Of a stretch of 64,000 nucleotides of DNA, positions 1 to 10,800 are shown one piece after another. Position 1 is the stretch's first letter; every line of letters starts with the position of its first letter. This DNA comes from Crossaster papposus. Taxonomy: Eukaryota > Echinodermata > Asteroidea > Velatida > Solasteridae. The stretch covers positions 62,001 through 126,000 of the forward strand of contig JBAIAA010000349.1 in the NCBI GenBank assembly GCA_037893245.1, read 5' to 3'. Under the pieces are notes generated by a model that was not told where the DNA came from, did no database searches, and saw only the letters and a list, made by a program, of their open reading frames with translations. Made by a program: the position numbers and the translations under genes.

Positions 1-89
1 AAATGAATTGTGCCAAAAAGTACACAGATTAAGTATATATTTCAGACAATTTAGAAATGATTTCACCAAATTACGATTGAACAAAATGT

Positions 90-315
90 ACACTGAACAA
101 AAATATAAACGCCCACAAAAATATAAACGCCCCCAAAATGGTTATTTGTCTTGATTTGTAAACAACATTTGTGTCCATCTCTACAGATGTGGGTGGAATC
201 ACTGAGCAATTCCTCACTGGCAGAAATAGACACAAATGTTGTTTACAAATCAAGACAAATAACAATTTTTGGGGCGTTTATATTTTTGGGGCGTTTATAT
301 TTTTGTTCAGTGTAG
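90..315. mobile_element. MITE with TA-flanked CACTGAACAAAAATATAAAC ends
   Basis: Terminal inverted repeats beginning CACTGAACAAAAATATAAAC face each other, with the CGCCCC part of the repeat doubled at both ends. The inner ends continue as a second long inverted repeat (tgatttgtaaacaacatttg / its complement). TA dinucleotides flank the element. It has no coding capacity. A Tc1/mariner-type origin is likely from the TA target, but unproven. Confidence 0.75.
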
Positions 316-485
316 ATTAAAGGTGGGATACACCATTGGTAATTGCTTAACTGACCTTTTCAAAGTTTTACAATCATGGATGCTAAAGAAAGCAAACAAA
401 ACGCGTTTGTTTTCAACTGGCATCGGGCAGTGGTTTTTATGTTGTTCTTGTTTTGTTCGCGATCGCCATTCGACGATTCCCAAGA
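316..485 (+). mobile_element. Truncated MITE-D (AGGTAGGATACACC family), left half
   Basis: It begins TTAAAGGTGGGATACACCAT and follows the family consensus through the CATGGATGC and GGGCAGTGGTTTTTATG segments to the GCGATCGCCAT core. It then stops where the next element begins. Part of the family interior (TTAACTGACC) is joined directly to the left end, so an internal segment is missing. Confidence 0.7.
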
Positions 486-696
486 TTAAGCTCAGGAGCC
501 AATTTTATAGAGCTGCTTAAGCATAAAAGTTGCTTAAGCACAAAACATTCTTGCTTAGTAAAACCAGCTTACCAGCCACAACTCCATGTGATGTATATTA
601 TTTGTGATTGGTATTTAGCTGTTGTTAGCTTAGCATAACAAACACGTGGAAATTTGGCTTGTAACCAGATTTTACTAAGCAAGGGTTTTTGTGCTT

Positions 697-1089
697 AAAG
701 GGATCGTATACGTTTGGTATTTACTCCAAAATGTAATGGCAATAAAAACTTACTTGGTAAGAAGTACAGCAGCTTTGGATAGTATAATGCATTTTTAGAA
801 ACTTTTCACTTCGAAGTACTGCGGTTATGGAAAAAGATATCACTTTTTATCCCCAAAAATTTGAATCTGAGAAGCGTTACTGCAGGGACGTTTCTCAGAG
901 TGTGTATTCCAATGCAGATTATTCTTACTGCGTGGACATAACCACTTCAGATTTTCGGCAATATCTCTAAATCGCTACTACCTTTTGAAATGAAATTTTT
1001 ACAGGTTAGTTTTATGGTATATATCTATAACTATATAGGATTGAAACAAACAGTGGGTTCCAATTACCAAACGTATACGATCCCTTTAA
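697..1089 (+). mobile_element. MITE-B (TTAA-flanked, AGGGATCGTATACGTTTGG ends)
   Basis: About 390 bp bounded by TTAA, with inverted ends AGGGATCGTATACGTTTGG and its complement. Three other copies (34073, 40444, 43654) share the whole interior, including GAAGTACTGCGGTTATGG. The TTAA target is typical of piggyBac-type transposition; the family link is inference. Confidence 0.85.
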
Positions 1090-1106
1090 GCAAAATTTTG
1101 TGCTTA

Positions 1107-1281
1107 ACCAGTTCGCGCCGGAGGACGTATACAAATGCAAAGTTTTCCCCAGAATCAAAACGAATGATGCAGAAACAGACATGAGTGTGCTTCCCAGTAC
1201 TATCGGCCTGAATAGAGTTTCATAAAAAAATCCCGCGCCTCGGCTTGGTGATGTTAAAATAATCCCAGCACGAACTAGTTA
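1107..1281 (+). mobile_element. MITE-C (TTAA-flanked, CCAGTTCGCGCC ends)
   Basis: TTAACCAGTTCGCGCC opens it and CACGAACTAGTTAA closes it. The interior (GTGTGCTTCCCAGT, TCCCGCGCCT, CGGCTTGG) matches the copy at 18772-19022, and 12498 carries another left end. It sits in the second TTAA of MITE-A. Confidence 0.75.
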
Positions 1282-1343
1282 AGCAGCTCAATGAAATTGG
1301 CCCCAGGTCTTTCTGAAGATAATATAAAGTACCGAGTCCTTAC

Positions 1344-4300
1344 CTGCATGGCCCTTGGATGCGGCTGCCTATTAGGCCCGAGTGGGTGCTGGTGGGGCGG
1401 AGGGAAGCGTTCATGGGAGGACTGGGGGCCGTTGAAGCTGGCTGGATGCTGCTGGTGAGGCGGATGGCCATGGAACTCTGGTCCTGTGTATTACAAAGAT
1501 GAGATTTTACCTTTTTCCAATTTTCTGTCAAACATTTTTTAAACCTATTTCATTCCATTGTTTATTATGTCGTAATACATTCACTGTAACACAAATGTGG
1601 GATTTTAAAATACCATTTTCTCAAGGATCATTTTTAACAACCAAGTTGTTTGGTCTATATTTTCTGTTACCAAAGTCACTACCCCTTAATGTTGTATACC
1701 ATTACAAAGGTCTTGTTCTGCAGAATCCAAATATATAAATATCTAAATTTTATACAAAGTCTGACTTTACTATCATTTTGTGGTGACAAGTCACATATAT
1801 GAGGCGTTCTGGCACGGGGCATAGTGGAGAAAACTGCAAAATAATGAATAATGCGTGATTTTTTAAAAAAATTCAGATTTATAGATATTTGTAATCTTTA
1901 GTATGCCTACTACTATATTTTGTAGAGAAATAAAATGGAAGCAGTTTAAAAAATGTTTTCAAAAGGAAACCTTTCATATTTGTCCATATCACATGTACAA
2001 AAATCGAAACTTCAAAGGCCTTTTTCTTAATATTTTACTTTTGCGACATGTTGATAAATGCGAACTTTGTACAGCCATAACTTGTTAACAAAATGTCCGA
2101 TTGAAGCGCAATAAACAGCATTGTTAGAAGAAATTTATCCCCTTTCCTAATACTCGAGAACCCTTATTTCAATTTCTGCCCGATTCCGTCTCATTTTGCC
2201 AGAACCCCTCACAATATGTTCTGATGTACTGACCTGGTGGGCCGTGGTGTTGATGGCTCCACGTGACCGAGACCGGATCAGGTCTCCCAGGCTGGGACCA
2301 GCCCCCGCCAGAGGGTTGGTGCTGGCTGGCAGGCGGGGTCCAGGACTCTGATGGCTGGGATCTGTAGGGAAGAGGCTGCTGGGGCTGTTGCTGCTGCTCG
2401 TGTGGGGCCTGTGAGCAAAACAAACTCAAAACTCAAACAAATGTGACTTGGCACCACGAAATGAGCGGAAAGTCGCACATGGCCAAAGCGAGTTATTGGC
2501 CAAAACGTCAATTTTTCAAGTGGGAGGTCGGTTTCGAGTTGTTAACGTTTTTACATACATAAAATCATTCTTTATCATATCCCAAAAGTGTATAGCTCAA
2601 TTAATACTCTAAAGGTTTTTTTTTTATGGCAGAATTGCACTGAGTGATAGTATAGTTGGCACGGTTCACAGACTTTGAACGCTGTTTTCTCAAAACAAGG
2701 GAGCATGACTTCAGCTATTTCAAAAGAGTATAGCGGCGCCTAGGAATAAGCTACAGCAACTAACAATACATCATTTGAAAGCTTAGGACTTCCTCTTTTC
2801 AGAAATGTAATAATGTTTTTTATTTTGAAACTTTTTTATTTTGAAACTTTTTTATTTTGCGACTTTCCACCCATTTCGTAGTGCCAGGTCACAAATACTC
2901 GAAAGTATGATGGTACACGAATTAATACATGGGCTGCGACACATTGCACTACAACCAAGTTAGAGCAATGTAGGATTTGCAGTGTAGTACGTATAGCTGG
3001 CTTTCAAGAAAACCCAGAAAAAAAAGAAGAAAAGTAGGATCTAATTTTTTTTAAGCAGGACAAAAGTGGGCTTTTTGAAGACAAAATCAAGATAAAGAGG
3101 CTTTTGTGGGCTTTCAGTAGCTTCGCATACTCGCATACTTTCGCGATTAGCCTATTTTACAACTCGACCTCAAATGACCTTTAACCTCAGTGGAGTATGT
3201 TTTCATATTGCATCTAAGAAACCAAGTTTGCTTGCGAGTTCTACAATTTCCGCCTTTTTACAAATTGACCCCAAATGACCTTTGACTTCACCTTTAACAC
3301 AACCGTGATATGAAGGTCGCAATATCGTATACATGACCCAAGTTTGATTGGAATTGGACTTGAACTTGAACTTTGCATATAATACCAATGTGTTACATGC
3401 CAGATACATACAGACGGATGGCGATTGCACGATTGCATAATCATTCTAAACTTTGTTCATGCGAGACCAAAAATGAGTTGTGCTTACCCCATAGCTGCCA
3501 GATGGAGGTTGGTCTATCAGAGGCTGCCCCTGGGAGTGTGGCGACGGCTGCGTGTGCATGTGCGTCGGGGGTTGTGGCTGGCCATGCTCCTGGGGCGGTG
3601 GGGGACCACCCTGAAACGGCTGCTGATGAGGATTAGGTGGATGCTGTGATTGAGGCGGGTAGGGGTGGCTAGCAGGTGGAGGGTAGGCTTCGGGGGGCTG
3701 GTAGGAGCGATTCTGGGTAGTTGCTGGGGGCTGGTAGGAGTGACTCTGGGAGGTGGTCGGGGGCTGATATTGGCGACTCTGGGAGGTGGCTGGGGGCTGG
3801 TACTGGGACTGGGATGGGGGTCCTGAGTGGGAGACAGGCCCTCCTAAAAAAGAAGAAGAATTATACGACTATTTTAGAGCAAGGCAATGTCTGACAAAGT
3901 GTCTAAATGGCAGAGTTGTAGTCGAGTTGTAGTCGAGTCCCTGCAAGTCCTTTCACAAGTCCTTTTGTGAAGCCAGTCACAAGTCCCTTCATAAAGGTAG
4001 TCACAAGTAACTGGATGAACAATGACAAAGGAATGCCTTTGTCAAAGCTGATTTGAATAGCTTGTGATTTAAATTGGAACTGAAGGACTTGTGATGGACT
4101 TGCAGGGACTTACAGGGACTTGTGATGGACTCGACTACATCCCTGATTCAAGTTCCTTGCAAGTCCATCACAAGTCCTTCAGTCTCAAGTCAAGTCACTA
4201 GCTATTCAAATTATACTGTTAACAAAAGCATTTCTTTGTCATTGTTCAAACAGTTACTTGCGACCGGAGAACATCAACATTTATTCATCTCAGGCCTGCA

Positions 4301-7300
4301 AAACCTGGGGCCAATTTCATAGAGCTGCTAAGCACAAAAATTTGCTTAGCATGAAAATTTGTCCTTGGCAAAAACAAGGTTACAGACCAAATGTGTACGT
4401 GATCTTCATTGTTTTGGATTAATAATCCGCTGTTTATTTGCTTAGCATGAAAAACACGTAGAATTTTGGCTGGTAACCTGGTTTTAATAAGCAAGACTTT
4501 TTTGTGCTAAGCAAATTTTTGTGCCTAGCAGCTCTATGAAATTGGCCCCAAGTTCTATAAAATCCGCCAAAGATGAAGGGGGAAGAGAGGCATCTGGATC
4601 TGGATAATTTCATAACGCAAGATTTGGCTACATAAACATTTTCCTGATAAATTGCACTCAGTTTAAACGCTAAATTTAAGTTAATATTTTTCCAAAATAT
4701 TACAAAATGTGAATCTGAACTTATTTATATTCTTCTTTTTTTCTTTCAAATAAATCTTTTGTTGACAAACTATTTGTAAAACTCATCTGGTTTTGTTTGC
4801 TGACCACAAATCTATATTCAACTCTTTCAAGATTCTTTTAGAAAAAAAGAAGAATAATTATTCACCTTGTTGCGATGGGACTTGTACCTGACCTTTGAAA
4901 TGAGGGTTTATGAGGATCGTCTTGCTTTTAGGCGTCTGCGACTGAGAGCTGGTCGGGGTACCAGACTGGCTGACTGGCTGCACCTGACCGGATGTGGCTG
5001 CTGAACTCAGACCTCCCTGCAAAACAGATTGGACATAGAATGTATGGGGCAAAGGAATGGTTGGCCGATTCTAGTGTTCGAGTCAATGCAGAGGTATTAG
5101 TAAATATGCCTGTACTGAATGGGAAATACTGAGGCTGTGCAAGAGCCGATGCCAGGCTTCCAAACAGAACCTGGGGCCAATTTCACAAAGGTTCTAAGCA
5201 CACAAATTTGCTTAGCATGAAAATTATTCCTTGGCAAAAAACAGGGTTACAGACCAAACATTCAGGTGATGTATATTGTTTGTGATTGGTATTCACCTGC
5301 TTTTTGCTTAGCATAAATAACACACCGAGTCTGAGCTGGTAACCTGTTTTTACTGAACCAGACTTGTGTGCTTAGCAGCTGCATAAGCAGCCCCAGGTAA
5401 AAAAGTAGGCCCAGGTAAAAAAGTAGGACAGGAGGATCCCAAATATAAAAATATAACTGACAAATATATACTAACCTTTAACTATTGCAATCGGTTTGTG
5501 TATAATAAATATAACTGAATATTCAAATTACTCATCAACAGTATGACTAACCTGTGTTGGCTGGTTTGAACCGGACTGATCTGGTCCCTGACTCGTTGTG
5601 GGCGGCACCCTGTTCGGCTCAGCCTCCTTCCCCGGGCGGTAAGGCTCGAAATCGAACCGCCCCCCTTTGAGGTGACCCGCGGGCGGCCCCCGCACGACCT
5701 CCCCGATAGGCTGAAAATTGTCCCTTGCAGGCGGCAGCTGGTCCGAAGGCACCCCCATAAAACCAAGGGCGGCGGCGTCGCCCGGAAAGCGGGGCGGGCC
5801 CATCAAGTGTTGAGGCTGACCCATCATGTGTTGAGGCGGGCCCATCATACGTGAAGGCGGGCCCATCATCCGAGGGGGCAGGCTCATCATGTGAGGTGGC
5901 AGCCCCATCATACGAGGGGGCGGGCCTTGGTTATGGTTGCCCCGCCTGCCTCGGAACCCCCACCCACCCCCACCCCGGCCACGGCCGCGGCGCTGCTCTT
6001 CCTTCTGCCGGGCAAACTCCTCCACGGTATGCTGAATCTCGGCCGTTATCTCTGACCAAACAGGCAAGACGCAAATAAACAAAGTTAGCCAAGTTGTCGT
6101 TAACCCCCTAACCATCCAAAATCTGTAATGAACCTCCTGCAGAAATCCATCATATTCAGCAGACAAAGTTCAACCCTACGGGTGCACTACCCTAATTGAA
6201 GGGAGAATTTCTACGCGGTTTTATTAGCATGAAATGTGCCCCCACAATTTCTTTTGAAAAAGGATACCGTTTGGTGAAAGAAATGGTGGGATTGTGTAAA
6301 TATAGCATAGGATCAACTCCCTGGTTTTTGAGCTTCAATCTGAGGGCAGACTGAGGGCAGAAAATTACCGTTGAAAAATGGGCCCCAATTGCCCTAGAAT
6401 GTGGAGGGATGCAATTTGTAAAGTGGCTGCTTGCAGGCTCGGGAAGTATCACTTTTCGGGAGGTGAGTTTCTTTTGGTGTGAATATTAAAAAATGTAATT
6501 GGCTAACCTACTAAAAATTGAAAAGAAATGGAAAGATAAAGACCAAGACAATAATCTGATTGTTGTTTGATAAACCCCAGTGATGTCGGTGTGCATGAAA
6601 CTTGGTCCTAAACATTGTTGATTTTAAACTGTTTTCAATGGGACTTGAATTAGGCAAGTGCACCCCTAGAAGCCCATTTGAGCAACAACCTCTAATGACC
6701 CCTACATGACCTTTAAACTCTGTAATCCAATCAAGAATTGTGTTCCCACCCCCGGGTCACTGCAGCCAAGTTTTATGAAAATCCATGAAAGTGCGTAGAA
6801 GTTATACAGAGCAGGAATCGAACCCGGGCCACAACAGTGGAAGGCGAAGAAAGTTACCACTGATGCGGCAACGATGACTTCCCTATTGCGACTCCAGAGG
6901 CAAGAATTCAAGTCCACATACCTAGTGTTGCGGGGATGTCCTTGCGTTTGGACGCTCCCCCTACTTTGGCCGTCGTAGGCCGTCGTTCCGAGCGAAATCT
7001 AGACCTGGTGGTGTCGTCGTCATTATCATCTTCGTCTTCATCGCTGGACAGGATGTCCTCTTTGGTGTCTGACCCTTCTTCTTCCTCCTCCTCCTGCCGA
7101 GTCTGAGACGCAGTCTGGCAGATGAAACAAGGTCACACCGTTGGTAATAAAGAAGCTCGTAATCTCACAGATACAACCGAAACAATAGGTCTTACAACAC
7201 AACTATTAAGGGAAATAAATATGTGGTTGAACGGTTTTAAAATCGGACCATAGGCCTGAACGCATTAATGACTCGAGAGGAAGGCCCAAATCCATCATAA

Positions 7301-10300
7301 TCCATCAAAATCTATTCACCTGACCCTCTGCTGGACCAAGAACCCCCCAAAAGATGGATTTTGATAGATGATTTTGATAGATGGATTTTGATAGATGGAT
7401 TTTGATAGATGGATTTTGATAGATGGATTTTGATAGATGGATTTTGATAGATGGATTTTGATAGATGGATTTTGATAGATGGATTTTGATAGATGGATTT
7501 TGATAGATGGATTTTGATAGATGGATTTTGATAGATGGATTTTGATAGATGGATTTTGATAGATGGATTTTGATAGATGGATTTTGATAGATGGATTTTG
7601 ATAGATGGATTTTGATAGATGGATTTTGATAGATGGATTTTGATAGATGGATTTTGATAGATGGATTTTGATAGATGGATTTTGATAGATGGATTTTGAT
7701 AGATGGATTTTGATAGATGGATTTTGATAGATGGATTTTGATAGATGGATTTTGATAGATGGATTTTGATAGATGGATTTTGATAGATGGATTTTGATAG
7801 ATGGATTTTGATAGATGGATTTTGATAGATGGATTTTGATAGATGGATTTTGATAGATGGATTTTGATAGATGGATTTTGATAGATGGATTTTGATAGAT
7901 GGATTTTGATAGATGGATTTTGATAGATGGATTTTGATAGATGGATTTTGATAGATGGATTTTGATAGATGGATTTTGATAGATGGATTTTGATAGATGG
8001 ATTTTGATAGATGGATTTTGATAGATGGATTTTGATAGATGGATTTTGATAGATGGATTTTGATAGATGGATTTTGATAGATGGATTTTGATAGATGGAT
8101 TTTGATAGATGGATTTTGATAGATGGATTTTGATAGATGGATTTTGATAGATGGATTTTGATAGATGGATTTTGATAGATGGATTTTGATAGATGGATTT
8201 TGATAGATGGATTTTGATAGATGGATTTTGATAGATGGATTTTGATAGATGGATTTTGATAGATGGATTTTGATAGATGGATTTTGATAGATGGATTTTG
8301 ATAGATGGATTTTGATAGATGGATTTTGATAGATGGATTTTGATAGATGGATTTTGATAGATGGATTTTGATAGATGGATTTTGATAGATGGATTTTGAT
8401 AGATTTTAAAAGATTAAGGAAGGTGACATTTTTAACAATGACACCTTTTTCAGTTCCCCAACTCTTACCTGGCTGTCCGATTGTGATGTCGGTTGCTCCG
8501 TTTCTTTGACGTTATTCGCAGACTTTTCCACCTTTGGGGTAACGAATGTGGGTCTAGCACCACTGCTCCTTACTAAGCGGCGCATGGAATGAAACAATAT
8601 AAGAACCAGACTATTAGTGGGAGCCATTACAAAGGTAAACATAATGCAACAGTTTAAAGGTAGGATACACCATTTGCAGATATCTAAAATATTTACTACC
8701 GAATTATTAAGAAATATCTTACTCATTCGAAAGTAAATAATGATTCTAGGCATCCAGCAAAATAATTGCGCTAGATATCCTGTAATTTTTCCGAAAAATA
8801 GAATTTTATACCAAAACAATTAAATTTAAAACGCCGGTTGCAGACAAACGCTGTTTTTCGTGCTTTTCCTGGCATCAATGACTGTAAAACATGACAGGTC
8901 AGTTAAATGGTATTTTCTATAATATACAACCCCCCAAATCTACCTATTCATGATAATTCCAGCAATTACCAATGGTGTATCCTACCTTTAAATAGGAGTG
9001 AAGTCCTAGGAAGAGTGAGGTGGAGCAAATGATTCTTCTTTGCTAGCTTCCTTTATAACATCCAGACAAACTGCAAAGTGGTTACTTTTTCCTAAGTCAA
9101 CACTGTAAAAACAAACCACTACAAACAAACTCACCAGGTTTGTCTTCAGCTAGTTCTTCATCAATGAGGCTGTCGTCTAGATCCTCGATGTCCAGCAAGT
9201 CATCCATCCCAGGCTCTAGCTCGATGGCATCCTCCAACAACGCCGCATCGTCTTCTTCGTCGTCAGCAGCAGGCATTGCAGCCAGAACAGGCTCCTCAGC
9301 ATATCTTAAAATGAAAATTAGGGCAAAGTTATTCGATGCAATTCTCAAGTCAGGAATCAGGTTGGCGTAGCGGTTCTTTCCTGGCCTTCCACCACTTTGA
9401 CCCGGTTCGAATCCGACCGTGGCCAATGTGTGGATTGGGTTTTCAGTCCCTGCCCGACTCCGTGGTTTTTTTTCCAAGATATTTTCCTGGGATTTTCCTC
9501 CCACCTCTAAAACTGTACCTTCTTCTCATTATCTTCACTCATCATGTAATTGGCGCTATACAATGTTGAGCGTTAATTAAAAAGGGTACAGTGTATAATA
9601 AAGGACAAGTAAAAACAAAACAAAAATTCTTATCCCTGCCTGTTTCTCTTTCCAAAATTTGCAATATACTTTGCAAGTTTTGTCAATACATGATCGTTTT
9701 AGTGGTTCCCACAAAATTATAGCTATTATAGCAATTTTTGTATCAGCAAAAGAGATAAGAATAAGAAACTTGTTTTTCTTTACTCAACCTAAAAACTCAC
9801 TCTGCCGTTTGGTAGTTATCACCGCCCTCCGCGTAGCTGTCTCCGCCTTCTTCATAGTCCCCGCCCACTCCACCTTCAAAGGTCTCCTGACCACCTTCAT
9901 AGTCTCCCCGTACCTCCCCATAGTTCCCGCCTACTTCTTCAAAGGTTTCACCGCCCTCTTCTTGGTACTCCTCCCCTCCTTCGTACTCCGCGCCCCCATC
10001 ACCCTCCGCCTCACCGTGTGCGTCACCGTGTGCGTCACCGTGTGCGCCACCCCACTCGTCACCCTGGGTATTGTCCAACACTCCAGAGTAGTCAATCGAG
10101 AGGTCCTTCTGTTCAGTAGTCCGGCTGGTCACCCCACCCTCATAATCGGCGCTCGTTTCGGCAGTCGTCTGCCCGCTAATCTGTCCACCGGTCTGTTTAC
10201 CGGTCTGACACTCCTCCCCACTGTCAAATGTTGGCTCCTGATGAAGCTCGTCATCGCTGTCTCCAAGTAAAGCTTCTTCTTCTAGCTCGCTCAACAACTC

Positions 10301-10766
10301 GCTTTTTGTCTGAATAAAATATCAAGAAATGTTGTTTTGAATGACGGAAAGTTCAAAGTTTGATTGAAATTAGACCTGTAAGGCCAAAAAAAAAAAAAAC
10401 ATGTTTAGCGTCATGCCTTTGGTTTTAAAAGAAAGGAGGAGGCCTTTTTTTTTTTTTTTTTTTTTCTCAATATGGCCGCCCGACACATCTTAATTCGAGT
10501 CATGCAGTAAGCATGTCACACCCTATCTTCCAATTTAAAATTAAAACATGGTTCACCCACGATTAAAAATTAAAATTCATGTGGGTCAATCAAGTATGCA
10601 CTGTACACGACTACACGTCACACTCTACCCTTCCTATTAGAAAAATATATATTTCCAGAGCATGTACACAGTGATGCTAAAGTCTAAAATCGATCTTAAA
10701 ATTTTATTATCTTAAATTTGTTATTTATTTATTTTGGTTTTTTTGGCCAAATTGGTCAAATTTATC

Positions 10767-10800
<34 letters not shown>

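Larger units (their letters stand above)
490..1303 (+). mobile_element. MITE-A (GGCCAATTTCATAGAGCTGC family) split by two nested insertions
   Basis: The left end (gagccaattttatagagctg) and right end (cagctcaatgaaattggccc) are the MITE-A terminal repeats. Between them, the usual roughly 240-bp body with GCTTAGCATAAC is interrupted twice at TTAA sites, by MITE-B (697-1089) and MITE-C (about 1107-1281). Removing both insertions restores the arrangement seen in the uninterrupted copy at 41561-41790, where the two target sites read GCTTAAGC and GTGCTTATAGG. Confidence 0.8.

Noticed and set aside
7353-8405. Possible CRISPR-like or phage repeat array
   Set aside because: Units are contiguous without spacers, in an intron of an animal gene.
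9659-10270. 203-codon plus-strand frame opposite RBM33 exon 3
   Set aside because: Shadow of the acidic, GC-rich exon; the minus-strand frame has phase-consistent splice sites and family similarity.
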